Assembly (NCBI GenBank): GCA_020849725.1
Contig: JADLAZ010000284.1
Coordinates: 1-5,264 of the forward strand
Source: Chloroflexota bacterium
GTDB taxonomy: Bacteria; Chloroflexota; Chloroflexia; Thermomicrobiales; JADLAZ01
DNA length: 5,264 nt
Direction of reading: 5' to 3'
How positions within the stretch are numbered: position 1 is the stretch's first letter; the number at the start of each line of letters is the position of its first letter. The position numbers were made by a program, and so were the translations under genes. The notes beneath the pieces are model-generated. The model was not told the origin of the DNA, searched no databases, and saw only the letters and a list, made by a program, of their open reading frames with translations. Positions 1 through 5,264 of this stretch are shown here, one piece after another.

Positions 1-19
1 CCCCCCCCCCCCCCCCCCC
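1..19. repeat. Homopolymer of 19 C at the window edge
   Basis: Nineteen consecutive C bases open the window, followed by an A and ordinary mixed sequence. Read on the minus strand this is a G19 run lying beyond the stop of the last gene. Nothing nearby has a function that calls for such a tract. Two-colour Illumina chemistry is known to yield false poly-G read tails, which assemble as poly-C or poly-G at contig ends, so the run is probably artefactual. A true homopolymer remains possible. Confidence 0.85.
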
Positions 20-88
20 ACCCGCGCTGTACCGCCCTCGTCATTGAGTGTGCAGCTGACTCACTGACCCAGCACGGTGGACACGACG
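20..88. other. Short non-coding stretch after the last gene
   Basis: Sixty-nine bases lie between the C run and the TAG stop of the nuclease-like gene. I see no stem-loop followed by a T-run on the minus strand and no recognisable promoter on the plus strand. The stretch holds only a short imperfect direct repeat (TGACTCA and TGACCCA at about 57-70). The 65-codon plus-strand open frame starting at 77 is an antisense shadow of the neighbouring gene. Confidence 0.5.
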
Positions 89-622
89 CTATTCGAACAG
101 GGCGAGCCTGCATCGCTGCTCATCCGAGAGCGTCAGGCTGGCATTGAGTTGAGTGGGGAAGAGTTCCGCTTCGTCCCAGAGTTGGCGGTGAAGACTTGTG
201 GCGGGACCGATCTTGACACCACGCTGGTGGAGCCTTTCGACGAGTTGAGCAGCATCGAAGAGGAACACCGATGAGATGCGGAACGCGCGGACGAGCCCGC
301 GCGACGAAACAGGGCCGGTCCGCGGGCCAGTGAGGACGAGGTAGTCATCCGGCAGCCAGTTCGGGTTGAGATCCAGCAAGCCGTCGTGGCCACCTTTATA
401 CTTCACATTCACCGTTCGACCTCGCAATGGACCATCGACAAATCGGCCGTCATGCGCCTTGTTCACGGCCGATGCCTCGAGTGCAATGCCGAAGACGCAG
501 GCCGCAACGTATTCGCCGATGTGGCCCGCGTGCGACGGGCGACCAAGGATGGCGCTGATCTCGGCCTCGATGGCGTTGCTCCGGGCGAGAAGGCTGGCGA
601 GCCGTTCCAGGTCACTGCCCAT
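89..622 (-). CDS. Hypothetical protein with a possible PD-(D/E)XK nuclease-like core
   Basis: A 177-residue, probably soluble protein with no signal peptide or membrane segment. After an N-terminal helix (about residues 2-27) come HIGEYVAA (34-41), HDGRFVDG (57-64), GRTVNVKYKGG (68-78), LLDLNP (82-87) and LPDDYLVLTGP (90-100). Glu37, Asp58 and Asn72-Val-Lys74 are ordered as in a PD-(D/E)XK fold (helix Glu, strand Asp, x-x-Lys strand), with Asn where Glu or Gln is usual. I recall similar uncharacterised proteins sharing a GRTVN(I/V)K...YYLVLTGP core, and a looser resemblance to DUF6998, but cannot confirm either here. The frame is open to a GTG at 667 (192 residues). I prefer ATG 622 because GGAGA lies 8 bases before it, whereas the GTG has no ribosome site. 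It sits 78 bases after the methyltransferase and has lower GC than the sugar genes, so it may be an accessory or acquired gene. The function is unknown; a nuclease role is inference. Confidence 0.8.
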   Translation of the reverse strand: MGSDLERLASLLARSNAIEAEISAILGRPSHAGHIGEYVAACVFGIALEASAVNKAHDGRFVDGPLRGRTVNVKYKGGHDGLLDLNPNWLPDDYLVLTGPRTGPVSSRGLVRAFRISSVFLFDAAQLVERLHQRGVKIGPATSLHRQLWDEAELFPTQLNASLTLSDEQRCRLALFE

Positions 623-630
623 GGTCACTG

Positions 631-635
631 TCTCC
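631..635 (-). promoter_or_regulatory. Ribosome binding site that sets the ATG 622 start
   Basis: The minus strand reads GGAGA, followed by 8 bases and then ATG at 622. It is one of only two convincing Shine-Dalgarno motifs in the window and it decides against the upstream in-frame GTG at 667, which is preceded by GC-rich sequence with no purine tract. Confidence 0.6.
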
Positions 636-700
636 AGACGGGTGGCGTCAGATTGTTGGACCGACACGCGGACCCAGCGGAGCAGGAATGCGCGTTCGTT

Positions 701-1351
701 CTACTTCGTCGCCCGGAACGCGAAGCCGGCGGCGATCGTCGGCGGCAGGCGGCGGTCGACCAGGGCGAACAGCGGCCGCAGCGGCAGTTGCACCACGAAC
801 TGCACCGCCCGAAACAGCCGCGTCGTGCCGAAGATGCGCCACAGCGGCACCATCAGCACGTCGCTCAGCGCCGCGACGTAGTTGCCGCCGGAGACGATCT
901 CCACCCGGCTGAAGTGCCGCGTCAGGTGACGGATGCCCATCTCGGTGAAGCGGAAGTAGTCGCTCGGCGAGGGGTGGTAGTGGTGGTAGAAGGGCGCGTA
1001 GCCGAACAACTGCCCGCCCGGCCGCAGCACTCGGAACACCTCGTCGATCGCCTGGTTCGGGTTGGTCAGGTGCTCCAGCACCGACGTCAGGAAGACCGCG
1101 TCGACGCTGGCGTCGCGAAACGGCAGCGCGTGCGCGTCGCCGACCAGCCGCGGCCGCTCGTGGGTCTGCACATCCAGGCTCAGGTAGCCCGGTAGCGCCG
1201 TCAGCCGGGCGTAGTGGTCGCCGAATGGCGCCTGCTTCTCCAGCACATGACCCGCGCCGACGTCGACGACGACCGCCGCCGGGTTGGTCAGCACCTGGCG
1301 GATCGTTCGCTCCAGCAATCGCTGGGCATCCGGATGGCGCAGCTTGTTCAT
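701..1351 (-). CDS. Class I SAM-dependent methyltransferase (Methyltransf_11 type)
   Basis: A 216-residue enzyme that should transfer a methyl group from S-adenosylmethionine in the cytoplasm; the acceptor is unknown. The Rossmann signature is complete. Motif I is VVVDVGAG (27-34), the acidic residue closing strand 2 is Asp60, the adenine-side GDAHALPF is at 71-78, VLEHL (91-95) sits in the strand 4 region, and RVLRPGG (107-113) leads into strand 5. An aromatic, His-rich segment (121-135, with YHHYHPSPSDYFRF) follows, a position where family members often contact the acceptor. Residues 161-199 are hydrophobic with spaced Arg and could form amphipathic helices. It begins 7 bases after the membrane protein's stop with no clear Shine-Dalgarno, suggesting translational coupling. 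Its place after a glycosyltransferase suggests O-methylation of a sugar or glycan end, but methylation of a lipid or quinone cannot be excluded. Length is normal for the family. Confidence 0.9.
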   Translation of the reverse strand: MNKLRHPDAQRLLERTIRQVLTNPAAVVVDVGAGHVLEKQAPFGDHYARLTALPGYLSLDVQTHERPRLVGDAHALPFRDASVDAVFLTSVLEHLTNPNQAIDEVFRVLRPGGQLFGYAPFYHHYHPSPSDYFRFTEMGIRHLTRHFSRVEIVSGGNYVAALSDVLMVPLWRIFGTTRLFRAVQFVVQLPLRPLFALVDRRLPPTIAAGFAFRATK

Positions 1352-1358
1352 GGGGATG

Positions 1359-2852
1359 TCAATTCTTGAACAGCCTGTCGCGGTCGAGCAGCAGCGTGCG
1401 CGCGATCTCCAGCAGCCGCGCCGGCACAGCCACGACCTGATTGTAGAGGATGACGCCCAGCTCGAGCCGCTGGCGGTCCATCAGTTGAAGCGCGAACTGG
1501 ATGACCAGCCCCAGGTTCCACCAGATGCCGAGCAGACTCAGCACCGGCACGAGCGGCGCCAGCCGGCGCTCGCGCAGCGCCTGGAATGCCGCCGCCAGCC
1601 CGAGCAGGAAGACCGGCGTGCAGTTGAGGAAGCGGCGCGCGCCGAAGGAGCCGCGGCTGGGGCCGGTGTTGTAGACAGCGGTGATGTACCAGGTCGCCGC
1701 GAAGCACAGCGCCAGCGCCAGCGTCAACGTCCGGTCGCGCCGCCACAGCCAGAGCAACCCCGGCAGCGCCAGTGCCACCAGCGGCGTCCAGAAGATCAGT
1801 CCGTACTCCGGCGACAGCACCACCGTCAGCGCGTGGCGCGGCACCCACGACAGCATCTTATCGGTGACGTTCTGGTTGGGCCGAAAGGCGCCGTTCAACA
1901 CCCAGTAGGTTGCCAGTTGCGGCGTGAAGGCGATCAGCCAGGTTGCCAGCATCAGCGCGCCGCCGCCGACCAGCCGCGCCAGCGGCGCCCAGGCGCGGTC
2001 GCGCGCATCGCGCCAGAGCGCCGGCAGCGCCAGCAGCCCCTCCGCGCCGACGATCGCCAGCGGCAGCACGCCGTCCTGCTCGCGCACCATCGTCACCAGC
2101 GCCGCCAGGGCGCCCAGCAGCGCCCACTGCCATGCGCGCCGCGACGTCAGCGGCCGGCTGCCATGCCAGGCGACCAGGAACACGGTGATGGCAAAGAGCG
2201 AGGCGGCATGCGAGTAGGCCGGCGCGCCGTGGCTGTAGAAGATCACCGGTGTGCCCAGCCAGATCGCCAGCGTTGCCCAGAAGGCGGCGGCGCGGCTGAC
2301 GAAGCCGGTTGCCAACCGGTAGAGCAGCAGCAGCGCGATGGCAGTCAGGATGGCCGAGCCGGTCGTGATCGCCCAGATATACGGCGGGCTGTAGCCGTCG
2401 ACGGCGACGGGTAGGCCGAGCGCGCGCAGCCCGAGCGCCGCCAGGTGGCCGGCGGCGAAGAACGGCGTCCACAGCAGCGCCGAGCCGATCGGGCCGAAGT
2501 TCTGGGGCAGGCCGGTCGACGGGCCGGTCGGCGTGCCGCGGTCGCTCAGGCGATCCAGGTTGGTCTGCTTGAAGCCGGCCAGCGCGGCAGGGTAGCGGTC
2601 GATGAAATGGGTGTACTCGTTGGTAAAGTCCAGGTCGCGGTCGAACCAGACCGAGCGCAGATAGCTGAAATACTGCACCTCGTCGGAGGCGTAGACGCGG
2701 TGCGTCACCAGCGGCAGCGACAGCGCCAGCAGCGCCAGCAGCGCCAGCCGGTACCCGTCGGCGTGCAGCCAGGCCCAGCCCCGCGCCCACCAGCCGGGTC
2801 GGCTGGCCGGAACGGGGGCGGCGTGGGTGGTGATGCCGGCGGTGTCAGTCAT
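1359..2852 (-). CDS. Polytopic membrane protein, putative GT-C-type glycosyltransferase
   Basis: A 497-residue integral membrane protein with about 10 to 12 hydrophobic spans: the first at 34-50, others near 121-146, 157-180, 188-204, 214-229, 240-256, 262-280, 293-312, 345-370, 376-393, 412-426 and 431-456. Immediately after span 1 comes YASDEVQYFSYLRS (54-67). A D-E pair (Asp57-Glu58) in the first outward loop is the usual place for catalytic acids in GT-C enzymes, which use polyprenyl-phosphate sugars on the outer face. A second notable motif is GPSRGSFGARRFLN (397-410); I recall the GARRF core in uncharacterised bacterial membrane proteins. The N-terminal 33 residues are cytoplasmic-like (Arg, Trp) with no cleavable signal. 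The start at 2852 is ATG without a good Shine-Dalgarno, 63 bases after the GT4 gene. Span 1 is partly encoded by three perfect 9-base repeats. The context supports outer-face glycan assembly. The donor and acceptor are unknown, and a non-enzymatic membrane role remains possible. Confidence 0.82.
   Translation of the reverse strand: MTDTAGITTHAAPVPASRPGWWARGWAWLHADGYRLALLALLALSLPLVTHRVYASDEVQYFSYLRSVWFDRDLDFTNEYTHFIDRYPAALAGFKQTNLDRLSDRGTPTGPSTGLPQNFGPIGSALLWTPFFAAGHLAALGLRALGLPVAVDGYSPPYIWAITTGSAILTAIALLLLYRLATGFVSRAAAFWATLAIWLGTPVIFYSHGAPAYSHAASLFAITVFLVAWHGSRPLTSRRAWQWALLGALAALVTMVREQDGVLPLAIVGAEGLLALPALWRDARDRAWAPLARLVGGGALMLATWLIAFTPQLATYWVLNGAFRPNQNVTDKMLSWVPRHALTVVLSPEYGLIFWTPLVALALPGLLWLWRRDRTLTLALALCFAATWYITAVYNTGPSRGSFGARRFLNCTPVFLLGLAAAFQALRERRLAPLVPVLSLLGIWWNLGLVIQFALQLMDRQRLELGVILYNQVVAVPARLLEIARTLLLDRDRLFKN
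2721..2747 (-). repeat. Three tandem copies of a 9-base unit inside the membrane protein gene
   Basis: CAGCGCCAG occurs three times without mismatch (2721-2729, 2730-2738, 2739-2747). On the coding strand it gives the LALLALLAL run of transmembrane segment 1 (residues 36-44). Copy-number change would add or remove three residues in frame, altering helix length without a frameshift. Alternating Leu and Ala codons in GC-rich DNA can make such repeats by chance. Confidence 0.75.
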
Positions 2853-2915
2853 CGGTTGGTGCTCGTCATGTCGGGGGCAGTGGACGAGGTGGACGGGGTG
2901 AACCGGAGTGATCCG
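2853..2915 (-). other. 63-base spacer between the GT4 and membrane protein genes
   Basis: This is the longest gap inside the sugar block. It holds no terminator-like hairpin with a T-run and no convincing promoter. An out-of-frame ATG at 2870 opens a six-codon frame whose TGA overlaps the next gene's ATG, but it has no ribosome binding site and I give it no weight. Continued transcription into the membrane protein gene is the simplest reading. Confidence 0.45.
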
Positions 2916-4115
2916 TCACCCGTCACTCATCACTTCGTCCATCTCGGTGAGGACGGCACGGGCGCGGGCGGCGTAGGTGTAGGCGCCGGCTCGCGCGCCG
3001 GCCTGTTCGGCCAGCGCCGTGGCCGCCGCCGGATCGGCGGCCAGGCCGAGCAGCGCTCGCGCCAGCGCATCGGCATCGCCGGCCGGCACGTAGCAGGCGC
3101 CGTCGTCGCCGAGGATCTCCCGCAGCGCCGCCAGGTCGGCGCAGACGATGGGGCGATGCATGGCCATGTACTCGAACATCTTGAGCGGCGAGGCGTTGCG
3201 GCCGCTGACGGTGCCGGGGATGACCAGCGCATCGGCTGCTGCCAGATAGGTGGCGACCACTGCCGGCGGCTGGACGCCGGCGCAGCGCACGCTTGTCTCC
3301 AGCCCCAGCGCGACGGCCTGGGCGCGCAGCGCCGCCACCTCGGCCGGCCGGCCGCCGACCAGGCAGAGGATAGCAGACGGCTGGGCGTGCCGCACCGCTG
3401 CCCAGGCGGCGACCAGCGCATCGACCCGGCGGTAGGCGAAGGTGAAGCCGGAGTAGACGGCCACGAAGGCGTCCGGCGGCAGGGCCAGCGCGGCGCGGGC
3501 GGCGGCTCGGTCGCCAGGAACATACACGGCCGCGTCGTAGGCGTCGGGCACGACGCCGACCGCCTCAGGCCGCTTCAGGCCGACGCGCGCCAGGTAGGCG
3601 CGGAAGTCGTCGGTCAGCGTCACGACGCGGTCGCTGCCACGAATGGCGGCGGCGTCGAGCAACCGCACCAGCGGCGCCGCCAGTGCCGAGCGTGCCCGCG
3701 ACGGGTTCCACTGCTCCAGGTCGTGGATCTCGTAGACGAGCCGCGCGCGCAGCAACCGGCGCAGCAGCAGCCCGTACCAGGCCGCGCCGACGGCGTCGCG
3801 GATGTAGACGACCGTGCCCGGCCCAGTGTGGCCGTGGGCGGCCAGCCAGGCGGCCGTCAGCCAGGCGAACCAGGAGCGCTCCAGGTACGACCACAGCGTC
3901 GTCCGCACCACGTGGTTGAGCGCGTTGAACGGCAGGCGTGGCAGGTGTGTCGCGCCGATGGCTGTGAAGGTGCTCGGCCGGCCCGGCAGCCGCGGGATCA
4001 GCACCACCGCCGCCGGGTCGAGGGCGCGCAATGCGCCAGCGGTGTGATAGGTCTGCACCGCGTTGGCCGAGTGCAGCGTCAGGCTGGTCGGATAGGCGAT
4101 GTAGACGCGGGTCAT
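2916..4115 (-). CDS. GT-B fold glycosyltransferase, GT4 type
   Basis: A 399-residue cytoplasmic retaining glycosyltransferase, of usual GT4 length. The N-terminal acceptor half starts with MTRVYIAYPTS and SANAVQTYHTAGAL (16-29), the pattern seen in Glyco_transf_4 domains, followed by VVYIRD (102-107), YEIHDLEQW (128-136) and SDRVVTLTDDFRAYL (161-175). VVPDAYD (188-194) marks the linker. The donor half includes VYSGFTFAYRRVD (220-232), ILCLVGG (249-255), VRCAGVQPP (276-284), YLAAADALVIP (290-300) and SPLKMFEYMAMHRPIVCAD (309-327). Glu315 is the second Glu of the GT4 E-x7-E motif; the first position is Asn307, a variation I associate with the SPLK(L/M)FEYMA group. ATG 4115 lies 10 bases after the rmlA stop, so the two are almost certainly co-transcribed; no strong Shine-Dalgarno is present. 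It probably transfers a sugar from a nucleotide donor to a lipid-linked or glycan acceptor. The specific sugar cannot be read from sequence. Confidence 0.93.
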   Translation of the reverse strand: MTRVYIAYPTSLTLHSANAVQTYHTAGALRALDPAAVVLIPRLPGRPSTFTAIGATHLPRLPFNALNHVVRTTLWSYLERSWFAWLTAAWLAAHGHTGPGTVVYIRDAVGAAWYGLLLRRLLRARLVYEIHDLEQWNPSRARSALAAPLVRLLDAAAIRGSDRVVTLTDDFRAYLARVGLKRPEAVGVVPDAYDAAVYVPGDRAAARAALALPPDAFVAVYSGFTFAYRRVDALVAAWAAVRHAQPSAILCLVGGRPAEVAALRAQAVALGLETSVRCAGVQPPAVVATYLAAADALVIPGTVSGRNASPLKMFEYMAMHRPIVCADLAALREILGDDGACYVPAGDADALARALLGLAADPAAATALAEQAGARAGAYTYAARARAVLTEMDEVMSDG

Positions 4116-4125
4116 CGTGGCCCAG

Positions 4126-5190
4126 TCACAGCACGACCTCGGAGTCGTCGCCGACCATCAGTCGCACCGCCGTGTGGTGCGTCACCAGCCGGCGCACGAC
4201 GGCATCGCGGCCCATGACGCTGTCCTCCAGCCGGGCGACGTCCAGCACCTGCGCGCCGTCGAGCAGCACGCTGTGCTCGACCGTCGAGCGCTCGATCCGG
4301 CAGCGGCGGCCGATGCTGGTGAACGGGCCGATGAACGAGTCGGCGATGACGCTGCCGGCGCCGACGACGACCGGCCCGCGGATCGTGCTGCCGCGCACCG
4401 TCGCACCGGCCTCGATCGTCACCCGACCGGACAGGCGGCAATCGGGCGCGATGTCGCCTTCGACCCGACGCTCGGTAAGGTCGTCCAACACGACCCGGTT
4501 CGCCTCCAGCAAGTCGTCCTTCTTGCCGGTGTCGAGCCACCAGTGCTCCAGCACGGTGCTGCGCACCGGGTAGCCGAGATCGAGCAGCTTCTGGATGGCG
4601 TCGGTGATCTCTAGCTCACCGCGCGCCGAGGGACGGATCTGGTCGATGGCCTCGTGGATCGACGGGGCGAAGACGTAGACGCCGACCAGCGCCAGCCGGC
4701 TGGGCGGCTCCTTCGGCTTCTCGATCAGCCGCAGAATGTGGCCCTGCGCGTCGACCTGGGCCACGCCGAAGGCGCTCGGATTGTCGACCTCCTTCAGCAG
4801 CAGCGCCGCGCCGGCGCCGCCGGCGGTGAAGGTCTCGATCAGGCCGCTGATGCCGTGGCCGATCAGGTTGTCGCCCAGGTACATCACGAACGACTCGTCG
4901 CCCAGGAACGGCCGGGCCGTCTTGACCGCGTGCGCCAGCCCCAGCGGCTGATCCTGCGTCAGGTAGGTGAAGTGGATACCCCAGGGATTCTCAGCCAGCG
5001 CACCCTGGATCTGGGCGCCAGTCTCGGGCGAGATGATGACGCCGACCTCGCGAATGCCGGCGTCGTGCAGGTGCTGCATGACATAGTGCAGCACCGGCCG
5101 GTTGGCGACCGGCACCAGTTGCTTGGCCTGGGTGTGCGTCAGCGGCCGCAGCCGGGTGCCCTTGCCGCCGGACAGGACGAGCGCCTTCAT
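4126..5190 (-). CDS. rmlA: Glucose-1-phosphate thymidylyltransferase, long form (RmlA-like)
   Basis: A 354-residue nucleotidylyltransferase that joins a sugar 1-phosphate to a nucleoside triphosphate (classically dTTP plus glucose-1-phosphate giving dTDP-glucose and pyrophosphate) in the cytoplasm. The N-terminal domain has LSGGKGTRLRPLT (6-18) for triphosphate binding, KQLVPVANRP (23-32), QDQPLGLAHAV (79-89), YLGDNL (104-109, with metal ligand Asp107), EKPKEPPS (157-164), GELEITDAI (191-199) and WWLDTGKKDDLLEAN (217-231, with second metal ligand Asp220). The C-terminal part (about 245-335) has hexapeptide-like repeats of a left-handed beta-helix. This separates the long form (about 355 residues) from the short RmlA (about 290). 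The canonical MKALVLSGG start fixes ATG 5190, helped by GGGAGA 6 bases upstream. The start overlaps the upstream stop as ATGA, and the next gene follows after 10 bases. The nucleotide choice (dTTP or UTP) is inferred from family resemblance, and no rmlBCD is in view. Confidence 0.94.
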   Translation of the reverse strand: MKALVLSGGKGTRLRPLTHTQAKQLVPVANRPVLHYVMQHLHDAGIREVGVIISPETGAQIQGALAENPWGIHFTYLTQDQPLGLAHAVKTARPFLGDESFVMYLGDNLIGHGISGLIETFTAGGAGAALLLKEVDNPSAFGVAQVDAQGHILRLIEKPKEPPSRLALVGVYVFAPSIHEAIDQIRPSARGELEITDAIQKLLDLGYPVRSTVLEHWWLDTGKKDDLLEANRVVLDDLTERRVEGDIAPDCRLSGRVTIEAGATVRGSTIRGPVVVGAGSVIADSFIGPFTSIGRRCRIERSTVEHSVLLDGAQVLDVARLEDSVMGRDAVVRRLVTHHTAVRLMVGDDSEVVL

Positions 5191-5264
5191 CGGTTGTCTC
5201 CCGGTGAGCCGCGCCCCAGCAGCAGGACGAACGGCCAGGTGAAGCGGTCGAGGGTCAACTGCCG
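5187..5264 (-). CDS. C-terminal fragment of an unidentified upstream gene (partial)
   Basis: Reading from the right edge, 25 codons run open to a TGA at 5189-5187, giving RQLTLDRFTWPFVLLLGRG and then SPGDNR. The stop overlaps the rmlA start in an ATGA arrangement, typical of translationally coupled genes. The segment TWPFVLLLG is hydrophobic and may be a membrane or buried helix near the C-terminus; the tail is polar. The frame in register with rmlA is also open to the edge, and the third frame stops at once, so the evidence rests on the ATGA junction and plausible composition. Too little is present to name a family. Confidence 0.55.
   Translation of the reverse strand, partial: RQLTLDRFTWPFVLLLGRGSPGDNR
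5197..5202 (-). promoter_or_regulatory. Ribosome binding site of rmlA
   Basis: The minus strand reads GGGAGA with 6 bases before ATG 5190. It lies inside the last codons of the upstream gene, so translation of rmlA can start independently as well as by coupling through the ATGA overlap. It supports ATG 5190 although the frame remains open further upstream. Confidence 0.65.

Noticed and set aside
623..667. Longer form of the nuclease-like protein starting at GTG 667
   Set aside because: There is no Shine-Dalgarno before the GTG, the additional 15 residues look unstructured, and ATG 622 has GGAGA at good spacing. It is not excluded.
623..700. Possible separate promoter for the nuclease-like gene
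   Set aside because: The 78-base gap shows no paired -35 and -10-like boxes that I could support; promoters in GC-rich bacteria may be unrecognisable by eye.
386..1195. A 269-codon plus-strand open frame
   Set aside because: It spans antisense parts of two supported genes and the gap between them, has Arg-, Gln- and Val-rich low-complexity content, and shows no recognisable motif.
1284..2414. A 376-codon plus-strand open frame
   Set aside because: Its product is dominated by Gln-Arg runs, the antisense image of Ala, Leu and Arg codons in the membrane protein gene.
2850..2870. Six-codon mini-ORF (MTSTNR) whose TGA overlaps the membrane protein ATG
   Set aside because: It has no ribosome binding site, and a start and stop this close together are expected by chance.
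2906..2928. Inverted repeat GAGTGA and TCACTC at the GT4 stop, with a tandem CCGTCAC pair between
   Set aside because: A six-base stem with an 11-base loop and no following T-run is too weak for an intrinsic terminator, and the downstream gene appears to belong to the same operon.
2445..4217. A 590-codon plus-strand open frame
   Set aside because: It lies antisense to the GT4 gene and the start of the membrane protein gene, both of which carry clear family motifs. Its product is rich in Gln, Arg and Gly with no domain, as expected of an antisense frame in GC-rich DNA.
4117..4614. Plus-strand open frames antisense to the C-terminal part of rmlA
   Set aside because: The minus-strand reading gives hexapeptide repeats and a normal-length RmlA; the antisense products have biased Arg, Ala and His composition without motifs.

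Overview
The window reads as part of a polysaccharide or glycolipid biosynthesis locus from a GC-rich bacterium. Every supported gene lies on the minus strand, so transcription runs from right to left. Sampled 60-base lines in the sugar genes are roughly 70 to 82 % GC, proteins are rich in Ala, Arg and Leu, and start regions mostly lack strong Shine-Dalgarno motifs. The long-form RmlA and the multi-spanning protein with a GARRF motif would fit a Chloroflexota or actinobacterial-type genome, but this is inference from general resemblance. There is no rRNA or marker gene to settle the taxonomy.

Layout in transcription order: (1) 5264-5187, the last 25 codons of an unidentified upstream gene whose stop overlaps the next start as ATGA. 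(2) 5190-4126, a long-form glucose-1-phosphate nucleotidylyltransferase (RmlA type) that makes an activated sugar nucleotide. (3) 4115-2916, a cytoplasmic GT-B glycosyltransferase of the GT4 type. (4) 2852-1359, a polytopic membrane protein resembling GT-C glycosyltransferases. (5) 1351-701, a class I SAM-dependent methyltransferase. (6) 622-89, a small protein with a possible PD-(D/E)XK nuclease-like core. Spacings are a 4-base overlap, then gaps of 10, 63, 7 and 78 bases, so genes 1 to 5 are probably one operon. Gene 6 may be co-transcribed but is functionally unrelated and has lower GC (about 62 % by hand count over 121-600).

The sugar genes make a coherent set: RmlA supplies an NDP-sugar, the GT4 enzyme transfers a sugar at the cytoplasmic face, the GT-C-like protein could transfer a sugar from a lipid carrier on the outer face, and the methyltransferase could decorate the glycan or act on an unrelated substrate. 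rmlB, rmlC, rmlD, flippase and polymerase genes are not in view.

Positions 1-19 are an uninterrupted run of C, which looks more like a contig-end sequencing artefact than biology. There are no tRNA or rRNA genes, CRISPR arrays, insertion sequences, riboswitches or convincing terminators. No stretch longer than 88 bases lacks a gene. I found no clear novel system; the nuclease-like gene next to the contig edge is the item most worth a follow-up.
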